DNA of 64,000 bases, from assembly GCA_023362775.1 (NCBI GenBank), contig JALMGJ010000005.1:62377463-62441462 (forward strand). The letters run 5' to 3'. Of this stretch, positions 20,860 to 31,492 are shown piece by piece. This stretch comes from Charina bottae. Taxonomy: Eukaryota; Chordata; Lepidosauria; Squamata; Charinaidae. Each line of letters opens with the position of its first letter. The stretch's first letter is position 1. The position numbers and the translations under genes are program-made. The notes beneath the pieces are model-generated. The model worked only from the letters and a program-made list of their open reading frames with translations. It did not search any database and had not been told where the DNA came from.

Positions 20860-21260
20860 TTTGCCCACAAGGATGATCTTTATCTAGTGATCCATATATT
20901 GATGATGGCCAGACCTGATTACTCTCTTACGTTCTGCATGAGGTTACCCCACTATCTTCAGCTGGTGAGAATCTGTCTGTCAAACTCTTAGTAGGTACAA
21001 GAAAAGCAAGGGATGTGATTCCAATACAGTGCAAGCTATACTTCTTGCCAGTGTATTTCTAAGCTCAGTTTAAAGTCTTAGTTTTTACATTTAAAACTTT
21101 AAATATTTGGGCTAATTTGATTGAGTTTCTGCTTTCACTCAGGCAATCTAATCATGCTTTGAGTTTGCCAAAGCTCTACTTAAATATTCCTCCCTGAGAA
21201 TAATTAGATTGATGTTCCGAGGTTGACAATAACCCCATGCCTATGAAACTCATTATGGAG
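20860..21260 (+). mobile_element. Old L2 LINE relic
   Basis: A faint L2 signal: VIHILMMARPDYSLTFCM, QLVRICLSNS, PIQCKLYFLPVYF and AQFKVLVFTFKTLNIW, in the right order and on one strand. It is more diverged than the other L2 copies here. Confidence 0.4.
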
Positions 21261-22136
21261 ATGCACTAGGACATGCTCTTAAAATATGTATTTATTCTCA
21301 ATGGTTTTCTCCTAAATATTATTGAACTACTGAATATAAATGGTTTCATATTATTATATTTTAATATTTGTATTAAGTTCAGTATTTTAATCTTACTGCT
21401 ACTTAATATTTGCACTTAATTTTCTTTTTGAATTTGGTGTTACTCATGTTTTATTAATAACTGATAGTCATGCTCAGGTTTCAGGTTTCTGTCATTCAAG
21501 TCACCTATAAGCATTTAAAAATACGTAAATAAAAGATTATTTTACTCACTTCACCAAATTAATGCTTTTAATTTTGCAAGGATTTTTTCCTGCTTCTGCT
21601 TCTGCAATAGTCACATGAGAAGCTGAACCAAATTCCTCATTATATCATATTTTACAGGTACTGTCAGTGATTAGATCCTGCAATTAGCGTCATTCCCAAA
21701 CACCAGGGAAACTGTTACCAGATCAAAATGTTGGAGGGGAAACCCTCTGTTTCCTCAAAAATGTAATGTCTGAAACGTAAAACTCTTCTTTAGACGTTTT
21801 CTTTCTTCCTTCAGCTTTTTCAAGCAAATATAACCTTTATATATTTACTGTGTTTCTCCCATGTTATATGTTGTGGATTCTGGATTCAGATTCTCAAAGT
21901 CAGCTATATTACCAGTCCCAGCCAAAAAGAAAACAGCTGAAGCTATTGGAAAGTTGAGTATTAAAACAATAACCCAACAATGATAGTTATCCCAAATACC
22001 TCATTCTAAATTGGTGAAAAATGCACCTTAAATTTATTTAAGAAAGTTAGAGAATACTGTCATTTCTTAACAAACTGATAGCAAAAAAGGAAAACTGTAG
22101 TGCTCCTGACTGAATACCTAAATTATAATTATGTTC
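21261..22136. other. No recognised feature
   Basis: AT-rich sequence with no conserved blocks or element ends that I can support. Confidence 0.5.
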
Positions 22137-23660
22137 AGCTTTATTTATTTATTTGGCCACTCAGTTCAATACTGACTGAGCAGTATACAAATTAAAAACA
22201 GATACAATACTTCAAAACATAACTGTAGACATAATAGGGGGAACTGACATACTCTAACCTTACAGTTCCCAGCAATGCCCTGGGGCACCATAGCAAACTC
22301 ACAGGGGCGCCACAGGATATTTTATTGCTTAATAAACAGAACAGTTTGTGAGTTTGTTGCTGCAACCTGAGGCGGTACAGTTTGGGGACCACCAGGGATG
22401 CGGTAAACTAAGAAAGTTTGGGAACCTCTGCTCTATAAAAACAGACATGGCATACCAGATGGGCATACCCCAACCTATTCCAGAACTTAGGGGGGGGGGA
22501 ACAGGTTTTCAGAGATTGTTTAAAGGCTTGTAGGGTTGGGATAGTCTGAACCTCCAGAGAGATGCTATTCCAAAGGGCAGGTGCCACAACAGTTAGTGTA
22601 CTTCTTAGGTCCCATCAGATGATACCGCTTAATGAATGCACCCACTTTATTGGATCTTATGGGACAGGCAAAAATGATGGTAGAGAGAAATGGTGCCTCA
22701 GATAACCAGGCCCTATGCCATGTATGGATTTATAGATAACTATCACCTTGAAGTGTACCCAGCAGCTCATTGAACCAGTGCATCTCGTGGAGCAGAGGTG
22801 TTACATGGGTATACCAAGTTGTGCCCATAACTGCTCATGCCACTCCATTCTGTCCCAGTTGTAGCTTCCCAGCATCTCCAAGGGAAGCCCCATTTAGAGT
22901 GCATTGCAATAAGCCACTTCCAAGGTGACCAAGGCATGAGTGACATTAGAAGGCACTCCCAGTCCAGGAAAGGGTGCAATTGGTGATGAATCCATGCAAA
23001 GGCCTTCCTTCTTTGAGCAGAAGCTGTGAGTCCAAGAAGACCGCAAATTGCACACCGTATGTATGGGAAAGTGCCACTCCATTCAAAACCAAAAATAGAG
23101 AATGTCCAGCACTAGAACAATCATGCCCCTATAGCCATTCAGTTTTGTCAGAACTGAGTTTGTGTTCCTTCCCATCCAGACCCAAACAGCCTGTAGGCAC
23201 TGGAACAAATTCTCAATAGCATCACTTGATCAATTAGGATAGATAGTGTACTGATGCCTCACCCCATGCTGGTAGATGACCTCATCTAGTGGTTTCATGT
23301 AGATATTAAACAAGAAGGGCAAGAGTGTCAAGCCCTGAGGCACCCACAAACCAGGGGCTGGACCTCTCCCCACTTGTCAACATTGACTGCAACCAGCCAT
23401 GGACAAAGAACTACCATGCCATGCCTTCCACTCCCAAACCCCACAGCTGATCCAGGATACTATGATTGATGGTATCAAAGGCCTCTGAGAGATCAAGAAC
23501 CACCAGGACAATCGGACCACCTTCATCCCGGCTCTGTCACAGGTCATAGACAATTACGATTAATGCTGTGTCTGTAGTATGCTCCGGCTTGAAACTGGAC
23601 TGAAACAGTCCAGATAATTTACTTCTTTCAGAGTCCCCTGGAGCTGTATTTATAAAAGGT
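22137..23660 (-). mobile_element. L2 LINE, 5'-truncated
   Basis: On the minus strand this is the last 1.5 kb of an L2. The 3' tail (ATTT)n is at 22,140-22,155. The 3' noncoding part is interrupted by a hAT-like element (22,262-22,435). Coding relics parallel those at 49,970-51,585 line by line, for example 'gtgtgcaatttgcggt', 'catctagtggtttcatgtag' and 'cctctgagagatcaagaacc'. The frame is badly broken. Confidence 0.68.
22262..22435. mobile_element. hAT-like MITE in L2
   Basis: Right end AGTTTGGGAACCTCTG is a hAT terminus in reverse; the left end CAGTTCCCAGCAATGCC is a degraded partner. The interior line 'aggggcgccacagg' is typical of hAT MITEs. The 8-bp duplication is not clear, so the left boundary is uncertain. 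Confidence 0.45.
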
Positions 23661-23678
23661 TCAGTATATTAATTTAAA

Positions 23679-23915
23679 AAAAAGAGAGCCACTTTGATGT
23701 AGTGGTTAAGGCATCAGGCTAGAAACTGGGAAACCGTGAGTTCTAGTCCTGCTTTGGGCACGGAGCCAGCTGGGTGACCTTTGGCCAGTCACTTTCTCTC
23801 AGCCCTAGGAACAAGGTAATGGGAAAGCACTTCCAAAAAACCTTGCCAAGAAAACTGCAGGGACTTGTCCAGGCAGTCTCTGAGATTCAGACACAATTGA
23901 ATGGAATAAAAAAAA
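23679..23915 (+). repeat. tRNA-derived SINE (BovB-tail family)
   Basis: Starts GAGAGCCACTTTGATGTAGT, with A-box region GATGTAGTGGTTAAGGC and B-box-like GAGTTCTAGTCC. The 3' end reads CTGAGATTCAGACACAATTG followed by AATGG and an A run. That end resembles the BovB 3' terminus, in line with mobilisation by BovB. Confidence 0.72.
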
Positions 23916-24457
23916 TATAAAATATGTACAAAGAACTGTTAAGTAATTATATACTAAATGACTGAGGTCATATTCCTTTCCATCATTTCTTTAAAATAAA
24001 TCCAATTGGGGTATCTTGAGTTTTATTCCAAAATATTATTCTAAATATAAGGCTTCATTGTGTTATCTGATTCCATGCTATTTTCTGCCCTTTCAAAGGT
24101 ATTTTAAAGAAATAACAACAGTTCAATTTCATTGAAAAAAGTTAAGTGGGCCACATCCTGTTTTTGGTGTCCTTCCCCACTTCATCTTCTTTTACTTCAG
24201 CCACCTAATCATATAACCTTTCTTGATTTGTTTTTTTCCATGATCTACTCAACCCAATTTTTAACATTAGGTATGTGCAAAAAAGAGCATTTCAACTCAG
24301 GAGTGTTCTGGTTTTACCTTGAATGAACCAGTAGAAGAATTCCAGAATGTATTGTCCAAAACAGGAAGTGGTGCATGGTGTTCCAGATGCAGCCCAACTC
24401 TATTTTGCACATCTCTACTGAAAATACGTTGAGCACATTGCGTGAACATAACACATA

Positions 24458-24724
24458 TGCAGGTCCTAGTGCCTGCCTTGTGCCTTGCTGCCTCCAAACT
24501 TGCCCTGCCAGGATTCCGCACAGGTCTTAGTGCCTGCCTTGTGCCTTGCTGCCTCCAAACCTGCTGTGATTCCGCACAGGTCCTAGTGCCTGCCTTGTGC
24601 CTCCAAACCTGCCCTGCCAGGATTCCGCGCAGGTCCTAGTGCCTGCCTTGTGCCCTGCTGTGTGTGTTGCGAAATGATGCATGTCTAAAAAGTGTGTCAC
24701 CAACATGAAGTTTGGAAAGCTCTG
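24458..24724. mobile_element. hAT MITE (CAGAGCTTTCC family), truncated copy
   Basis: Right end AGTTTGGAAAGCTCTG at 24,709-24,724, preceded by 'gtgtgtcaccaacatg' as in the copies at 48.2 and 55.9 kb. The interior has three tandem units built on 'ggtcctagtgcctgccttgt'. No left terminus; the copy begins inside the repeated unit. Confidence 0.65.
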
Positions 24725-24797
24725 CACTAAAGTCTCAAAAAAGGATTGTTTTTCCTCTTTTGGTTGCCTTCCACATGTATGGTGGAATTATTTAATT

Positions 24798-24870
24798 ATT
24801 GTAACCCGCCAAGAGTCCCTTGTATGGGAGATGGGCGGGGAATTAAATAAGTAAGTAAGTAAGTAAGTAA
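24798..24870 (+). repeat. LINE 3' tail and (GTAA)n
   Basis: 'cccgccaagagtcccttg' followed by 'gggagatgggcgggg' is the 3' noncoding end shared by LINE tails at 12.38, 52.93 and 63.73 kb. It is followed by about six TAAG units. Confidence 0.5.
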
Positions 24871-25907
24871 GGATCCTAGCTGCCCTAGATCACCTGTGGA
24901 GTAGCATGTATGCCTTCTTGGGCAAGATTTGGTGGAGAAAAGGATTCTTGCAGCATCTGAAAGTAACATCTTATCCCCAGGGGAAAAAATGAATGGAAAA
25001 GAGAAAGCCAAACTGTTCTAAGAGTCAAGTCATATAAGAAAAAGTAATTTAATTAATTATAACCAGCATTATTTAATGTTTTCTACAAATTCATCCAGAA
25101 AATGGGGCACCAGCACGGGGCAGTTCCAAATACAGGTTTCCCTTGCTTTATGCAAATTGCTATTATGTGATTGATCATTTTTGTCCAAAGATTCACTTTA
25201 GGTGAAAAATATATAAGTGTTATGCAATTTGTGCATAGTCAATTTACATGAAATGTTTGGAAACATGCCAAGCTTTCTGCCAAAATCTCCTGAACATTTT
25301 CCTACCAAAACCCCTTTCTGCCCTCGCTCATGCATTTACCATTGGTTGTGTGGTTCTAGTGGCGTGTCCTGTCACACTTACTTCCATAGCTGTAATAGCT
25401 ACTACTGTTACTGTGGAGTCAAAACGGCCACAAACAATCTTGTCCAACCCCCTTACACAAAATGAAAAGGACCAGGACCTAACACTAGAAACTAATTTGG
25501 ACATACTACATCATACGGAAGCTGGTGAAAGATACTCAGCCCGAGACTGAGCTTTAACCTGGATGAACCTACTGTGCACAATATAATGAAGAAAGTTAAT
25601 AAAATTCAAAGCTTTGTCTGCCATATAACCATATGCTTTCCCTGTAAATAGAACCCGAGACAAAGAAGAAAACATGTTTGAGTAATGTAGCGCTTAAGAA
25701 TAAGGCTGTACAAAATTATGAGAACATATGTCAAGGCATTTGGGTTTTAAAACTTACACCATACCCAGCAACCCCTTTTCTACTGATTCAGCGTCTTGCG
25801 TTACGCGAACTCTCTCCATGCAGATGTCTATGAAGGTTCTCAGTCATCCAGGTGGAATTGTCTGTAGCTTGAATCATGTCAACTGGATTTCTATTTTCTC
25901 AGTGGAA

Positions 25908-25944
25908 ACGTTTCGCTCCTTATCCAAGGAGCTTCTTCAGTCTG
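25908..25944 (-). ncRNA. Hammerhead-ribozyme-like motif, left unit
   Basis: Minus strand: CTGAAGA (25,940-25,934), stem II GCTCCTT/AAGGAGC with a short GGAT loop, then GAAA (25,914-25,911). It is the same sequence as the right unit. Stem II has seven perfect pairs after one unpaired A. Confidence 0.55.
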
Positions 25945-26214
25945 AGCAAAGTTGGTAAGGGAATCCTAAATATGTTTCTAGGTAGCTGTGTGACCTTACA
26001 CCTGGGGTCATGGTTATATTGAGATGTTATTTTAAGTCCTTTTATTATCTAAAGGAGGATCGTTAAGATCACCATGCTGCTGTTGAGCTTGTGAAATGGT
26101 CTTAATCTTCCTAGGCACAGAAGACAAAGCAGGGAGGAAGATGGGAGAAAGATTGTGCCTGAGGCCCCCACAGCTACCTAGAAACATATTTAGGATTCCC
26201 TTACTAACTTTGCT

Positions 26215-26252
26215 CAGACTGAAGAAGCTCCTTGGATAAGGAGCGAAACGTT
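26215..26252 (+). ncRNA. Hammerhead-ribozyme-like motif, right unit
   Basis: CTGAAGA at 26,219-26,225, then AGCTCCTTGGATAAGGAGC (seven-pair stem II) and GAAA at 26,245-26,248. The CUGANGA/GAAA core of hammerhead ribozymes is complete. The pair next to the core would be A-C, a deviation from the usual G-C. Confidence 0.55.
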
Positions 26253-26489
26253 TCCACTGAGAAAATAGAAATCCAGTTGACATGATTCAAGCTACAGTCT
26301 CTCCATGCAGTGTTTTTGGGGAAAGTATACCATAAAGCAAGGGAACCCTCTATATTCCTATCTACAGGATTCGTTTATTTTCCAAGCCTTCCGAATACCC
26401 GAGTAACATATCACTTACGCTCCTAAGACCCCCTGTCCTGTTCCATCGCCTAGATGAATCCCTGGGAGAGTATAGCATGGCTAATTGTG

Positions 26490-26876
26490 CCTAAAGGCGC
26501 GGAAAGGTGAAGCAGCGCGGGACAGTTTCAGGCCCGGGAAGCGTCATTCTCAGGAGGGGAAGCGACTTTTCAGAGGAGGGGAAACGGGCCCTGTCAGCCC
26601 GAGGAAGGATGCTTGGCGGCGGCGCTGAAGCAGCCTCCTTGTCCGTCCGCAGCGGCCGCTTGGGTTTCCGATCCAGGCAGGGCCTCCCAATCCCTGGCTC
26701 CGCCTGCACCACATGACCCCTCCGTTGCCTGCAAACTTTCTTCTTCTCCTTGTCCCGGGGCGGCCGCGACCGAGGCTGGAAAATGGCGGCTTAGCAGCGT
26801 CGCCGCCGCCGCGTCAGTCCCCGCCTCTCTGCCCCGGCTTTTCCCGACGGCTGGCGGGCTCGGGCTCCCCTCAGCT
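26490..26876 (+). promoter_or_regulatory. DOCK1: CpG-island promoter and 5' UTR of DOCK1
   Basis: About 400 bases are GC-rich and dense in CpG, in sharp contrast to the AT-rich surroundings. A YY1-type element AAAATGGCGGC lies at 26,780-26,790, about 90 bases upstream of the start codon, the usual place for YY1 in TATA-less promoters. I see no TATA box. The reading frame upstream of the ATG happens to be open for about 88 codons, with an earlier ATG at 26,613. I read this as chance in GC-rich DNA, since DOCK1 proteins begin at MTRW. The start of transcription cannot be fixed. Confidence 0.7.
26780..26790 (+). promoter_or_regulatory. YY1-like site
   Basis: AAAATGGCGGC fits the YY1 core (AANATGGCGGC). 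The mirror copy lies at 18,951-18,961 on the minus strand. Confidence 0.5.
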
Positions 26877-26922
26877 ATGACGCGTTGGATACCCACCAAG
26901 CGCGAGGAGAAATACGGCGTGG
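26877..26922 (+). CDS. DOCK1: DOCK1 first coding exon
   Basis: DOCK1 (Dock180) is a cytoplasmic exchange factor for Rac that works with ELMO and CRK in cell migration, phagocytosis and myoblast fusion. The exon encodes MTRWIPTKREEKYGV plus the first base of the next codon, then the donor G|GTGAGC at 26,923. This is the N-terminus of DOCK1; the human protein has V where this has I at residue 5. DOCK2 and DOCK5 start differently. The SH3 domain follows immediately in exon 2, which is not visible in the window; DOCK1 is known for a very long first intron. The start codon context is CAGCTATGA, with no purine at -3. The position in a CpG island with a YY1 site supports a real first exon. An inverted duplicate lies at 18,819-18,864. 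Confidence 0.87.
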
Positions 26923-27289
26923 GTGAGCACTCTCTCTTTCCCTCTCCCTCCCGCGCGGCGCGGGGATACCCGCGCGTGGCTGCTCCCGGCGAACTTCCTC
27001 AGAAGTTGAGGCTCCGCGGCTGAGAAACGCGTCTCGCAGCGAAACCGAAATCCTCCCCACCCCCGTCGGGCCACTGACTCGCGCTTTATCCCTCTCCTGC
27101 GCGACGCCTCGACTGGGGCGTTTTGGGGAAGGGTCGAGGCCGGCGAGAGAAAGCGGCTTCTTCTCTTCTCAAAAGGCCCGCGCTGATGAGGGGAGAGGGG
27201 GGATTGGGGGCTGTTGTTTCGCTTTACTTCCCATAAAGAGGCGCGCTTCCTCTGCCAAGAGCGACTTCTGTTTTCCTACCTCCTTTCTT

Positions 27290-30200
27290 CCCGAGCCTTT
27301 CTGGCGTCGTTTGGGGCATCTCTTCTTTGGATCTTAGTCCTGCAATTCTTTTTGTTGCTTTTGATTTACATGCTCCCATCTCTTCCACGAGTTGTTGTTA
27401 GGGGAATCATGTCCAACTGAACAGCATTTTTCTGTCCTGCAAAACAGGACTCAGGTTCTCCCAACATCCCCTTTCCCCATTACCTGCTGAATTCTCCGTT
27501 TAAAAGAAAGGAAGTGGAAACTTCGTGTCCTCTGTTTTTAAATCTTCCTTCCTCAGACTTATTTTGATATAGAGTACACATGTAGGGGATCTCTGTTGGA
27601 TATTGCTTCTTTTCTGTAAATCTGGTGGATAATTGGTGCCATAAGCTGAACCTGGAGTCAGACTTTTTAAAAATGTTCTTCTTTGCAAATTTCCTGGCAG
27701 TAGATTCATTGAATCCCTTTGCAGAACAAACCAGTAATCTTGTAGGAACTCAGCCTGTCTTGTTAGTGTATGGTTCAACATTGTAATGAGAAACCAGACA
27801 ATTAGATTAATTGTCTTAAGCATAGCTATGCAAAAATAAACATTCATTAGGATTGGAGCTTACTAGATTAATGAAATGTTAATTGATTTATTGCATGATT
27901 TAAATAATGGGTGAAATAAAATTAATAAATCTGAATGAAATGGGTTTCTTCTGTTAAGGTGACAGTTACATCAGATGCTACCTCAGAAGTAGCATTCTCA
28001 GCAGTGTGTGAAGAAAGAAGGAATGTTTCATCTAAGGGAGGGCTTGCCAGATACAGAGTTGTAAATCTGGCAGTGCAGGAGTGCATCATCATAATTCCCA
28101 TAGCTGTGTGCGCAGACCATACTAAGCCATGTTTTGTTGAATAATCCAAACCCTGATTTACAAAATATTGTTCTTATATTTGCAGTCTGAATAACAATAG
28201 CTGAATAACAGTCAGCAATATTTAGGTTGACATGTTATATATTTTCAGTCTGTGCGGTTAATACATGTGTTATTCATATCCAGAAAATTAGTTAATTTAT
28301 TAAATTACAATTAAGTTCACAATGGACAAGTATATCTTGAAAGCATAATTTGTGGTTTTCTAGATGTGGCTGTGCTACATTTTTTCAATATTCCTCACTA
28401 TTGCCATACTTACTTGCCAACATTTGAAGAAATGCACATTGTGCCCACCTCTGTGATATATCCAACTAGCCTATAAAAGAAACTATTCTTAGTTCCTGAT
28501 GCTTTTCCAAAGTTAAGCAGCAAAATAATAGCAGTAGGATGTTGGGGATGAGGAAAGAGAAATGCAGAATTGTTTATTCTTCTACTCTCATGCAACATTT
28601 GCACTTATTCAACTTGAGATTTCCCTCCCTTCTTTTTCTGTCGTGTCTGCTTTATGTGTGTGGGTTTTGAATGAACTCATGGTAGGAAAGAAATATAGCT
28701 CCTCTTTTATTAATAGCTTCCAAATCTGATGCTTAATGCTTGTTTTTTTTAACAACATGCATTTTCTGTATGTTTTCTAATTTCACCCATATTAGGATTG
28801 TTGGAAAGAGAATTGAAATAATGTGCTTGAAATTTTACAACAATGTTCAGTATTTGTATTATTAGTAAAAACAGCACATAATGCTAGATAAACTACTACC
28901 TTCATGGTGCAAATGCATCATTTGTAGTTTTGTTTCAGGCAATACTTGTAATGTCTTTTATAGAAAAAAACTATCCTATCTATTTGTTGCTCTTCTCTAA
29001 CCTGGTTCACTAAGACTAAACTATTATTAGGGCTGTGAGATCTGGACTGCAAATATCCAGAGAGCCACTTGATGGCAGCAAAAAGAATCTGAAAATTCTA
29101 ACTCTGCTGCTATCTAATCATGGTTGTCAGTGCAGATCTGATAGGCCTAATAATAATTTTGATTACAGTATCTGGCTTAGAATGTTGTGCCATGCTATAT
29201 TTAAATTATTATTTATGCAATCACATGTTTTGTAAATCCATTATAGTTTATTTAATAAATTATTATTAACCAAACCAAAGACTGAATGGGCCCACATGCC
29301 ATGCTAACCCACATTATATGGAATAAGCCACATTTGGAAAATTCATTCTTGTTAAGTCTAGATAAACAAACTACATTACCATTCAATGTGATAGGTGAAA
29401 CTACATATGCACCAGGGATCATATTTAAATTATCCAGCTGCGTGGGCAGGGGCCTCTGCAAAATATAATGAAATGTGTATCAAAATGCAAGCTCTGCCTC
29501 ATAAGTACTTGCATAGGTTGTTACCCATATTTTAATCTACTGTCTTGCTTGAACCCAGTCCATGTGATTAGTCTATAGTTTGTTCTGTCGTCTGAACCCG
29601 AAACATTGAGTTGATGAAATAAACCATGAATAAACTGATATTTCCAGTTCTTCATTCTCTGATCAGAAGTGGTGAATCCCAAATAGTTCAGAAGTGATGG
29701 AGAGCATGCTGCTGCTTGGAATGTAGTGTTTTTATAAGGCAATAAGATACCCTGATTATCTGTGAACAGAGGCTGGTTCTCTAAATAATGTCATTAAACA
29801 ACTCTTGTTTCTGATTTATCTTGGTAGATCCTCCCCCATCCATATTATCTTCTTGGCTGCAAATCCTTTATGGATTCTAATAATGTGGTCTATGTTGGAA
29901 TTATCAGGGGTCAACTCAGCATTGTCTCATAAGCATAAGAGGGGTCCTTTCTAGTAAACGCATCTCTATTGTGCTTGTGGGATGTCACATGGGTCACCTG
30001 ATTTCCACTTTCTTCTTGAGTTTGGGGGATTAACAATCTCCATTACTCTTTGGGCACACTTGCAAGCAGGAGGTGCTGCAAGATGCAGCTCTCATCCTTT
30101 CATCTTGCTTGCAAACAGATCTACTGTGAATCTACTTGTATCCAGTTCTACTGAATAAATGTAAGCTATCTCTATTTTTCTTCATCTAACTACTATGTGA

Positions 30201-30320
30201 AGACTGAATTTATTTCTGAACGTAATTAAGCGTAAAGTACAAGTCCCTTCTGGTTCATGCTTCTACTTTGCAAGATTGTTGTTAGCTGCTTGGAGTTCTT
30301 TTATTAACCTTCAAAACTCC
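27290..30320. other. Single-copy-like intronic sequence
   Basis: Three kilobases in which I recognise no element and no conserved protein block. Lines such as 'actaagccatgttttgttgaa' near 28,120 vaguely recall the MITE at 33.8 kb. The remainder is AT-rich and could hold regulatory DNA that cannot be seen without comparison. Confidence 0.5.
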
Positions 30321-30324
30321 ATCA

Positions 30325-30530
30325 ATCTAGTGGTTAAGGTGCTGGGCTAGAAACCAGGAGTCTGTGAGTTCTAGTCCTGCCTTAGGCGTGAAATCCAGCT
30401 GGGTGACCTTGGGCCAGTCACACACTCTCAGCCCAACTCACCTCACAGGGTTGCTGTTGTGGGGAAAATAGGAGGATATAAATATATAATATAAAAAGGG
30501 ATAAAAAAATTAAATTAAATTAAATGTGCT
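30325..30530 (+). repeat. tRNA-derived SINE, variant tail
   Basis: A-box region CTAGTGGTTAAGGTGC, 'ggctagaaaccaggag', B-box-like GAGTTCTAGTCC, body 'gtgaccttgggccagtcac', then a different 3' end ('cctcacagggttgctgttg') and a TTAAA-type tail. The tail differs from that of the 23.68-kb copy, so this is a second subfamily or a composite. Confidence 0.62.
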
Positions 30531-31029
30531 CTAATTGCAGGTAGTTGCTAGATCTGTACTTCATTTATCCAATCTAGACTCAGTCCTTCTGAAGTTCAAA
30601 TGTCTGTTACCGCTTTCACTTGATTAAATAATAATTAATTATATACTGACATTGTTTTCTGGTTATTGACAGGAAACTTTACTTACTTATATATATATAT
30701 ACTTCCAGGTTTGATCTTTGTGGTACTTATTGCTTCTACCATATCTATCCAGAATTCATTTTGAGGCAATATTTTTACAAAATAGTCTGCCAGCTTTAAT
30801 CCAAGAATTCTTCATCAGGGAAAATTAAGGGTCCCATATTTTTGTGAGCCAGTAGACCCATCTGAGAGCATGTTGTGAGTAATCATAGAAAATGATTACC
30901 CTGGTGACTATAGTTAATTATAAAATATCTAATTACCAGTTTACCTTTGTCATTTTTCCTGGGAATATAAGCACATTTCCAAACAAACTTTTGGCTATAA
31001 CTATCCTTCATTTTTTAAAATGCAGATGA

Positions 31030-31385
31030 AACTGTAGTTGGTACTTTGACTTAGAGGTGAGCTGTCATCTTGTCAAGTTTCTGGATGATGCTAAACTATT
31101 CAGCATTGTAAAAATCAAGTGGTTATGAGGAGCTGCAGAAGGATCTCTTTAAGCTGGGTGAATGGTCAACCAAACGGCAAACCTGGTTCAATTTAAATAA
31201 GTGAAACATGATGCATATTGTGGCATTAAACACAAATGGAGCTTGAGATGTCTAACTGGCTAGTAAAAAGATCTTGGGGTTATAGTGGATAGTGAAGATG
31301 TAAACGGGAGCATTGGATTGGTCACTGCAAGAAACAAAAAGAGGGACTAAGATGGGCCTTAGCTTGATCCAACAGGCCTATTTAT
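31030..31385 (+). mobile_element. Old CR1-like LINE relic
   Basis: In one orientation: FLDDAKLFSIVK, then KDLGVIVDSEDVN and TARNKKRD, ending near 'gatccaacaggcc'. The DLGV(L/I)VD block is the CR1 motif seen clearly at 37.1 kb. Badly eroded. Confidence 0.42.
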
Positions 31386-31492
31386 ATGTTTACTTAGCAG
31401 CATGCCTATTTCCATTTTTTTATTAAAATACTCTCTCCAAAATAAAAATCAGACGGGACAGGGAGCTTGGCTACTACCCCCAGAAGCTACTA

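Larger units (their letters stand above)
25824..26297. mobile_element. Penelope-like insert with two inverted hammerhead units
   Basis: A 474-bp insertion flanked by the perfect 13-bp repeat TCTCTCCATGCAG (25,811-25,823 and 26,298-26,310). It contains two 129-bp arms in inverted orientation, 25,862-25,990 and 26,169-26,297, with one mismatch noted, separated by 178 bp. Each arm holds CTGAAGA - stem-loop - GAAAC. Penelope-like elements typically make 10-15 bp duplications and have partly inverted terminal repeats with hammerhead ribozymes, which fits. No reverse transcriptase remains. Confidence 0.75.
25133..26350. mobile_element. Pogo-like DNA element containing a Penelope insert
   Basis: The left end CAGGTTTCCCTTGCTTTATG (after TA) pairs with the right end CATAAAGCAAGGGAACCCTC (before TA). 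These are near-perfect inverted termini with a TA flank, as in pogo/Tigger elements. The interior (25,150-25,800) has no clear transposase. A separate element with its own 13-bp duplication lies inside at 25,824-26,297. It ends only about 90 bp before the right DOCK1 arm. Confidence 0.55.
26443..27285 (+). repeat. Right arm of inverted DOCK1 5'-region duplication
   Basis: Matches the reverse complement of 18,549-19,270. Identity is near complete from about 26,520 to 27,155. It then breaks at a 98-bp segment unique to this arm (about 27,156-27,253) and resumes for about 30 bp (TGCCAAGAGCGACTTCTGTT against TGCCAAGAGCAATTTCTGTT). At the inner side it begins near 'tccctgggagag'. Confidence 0.93.

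Noticed and set aside
27290..30320. DOCK1 exon 2
   Set aside because: No acceptor followed by an SH3 beginning was found here or elsewhere in the window.
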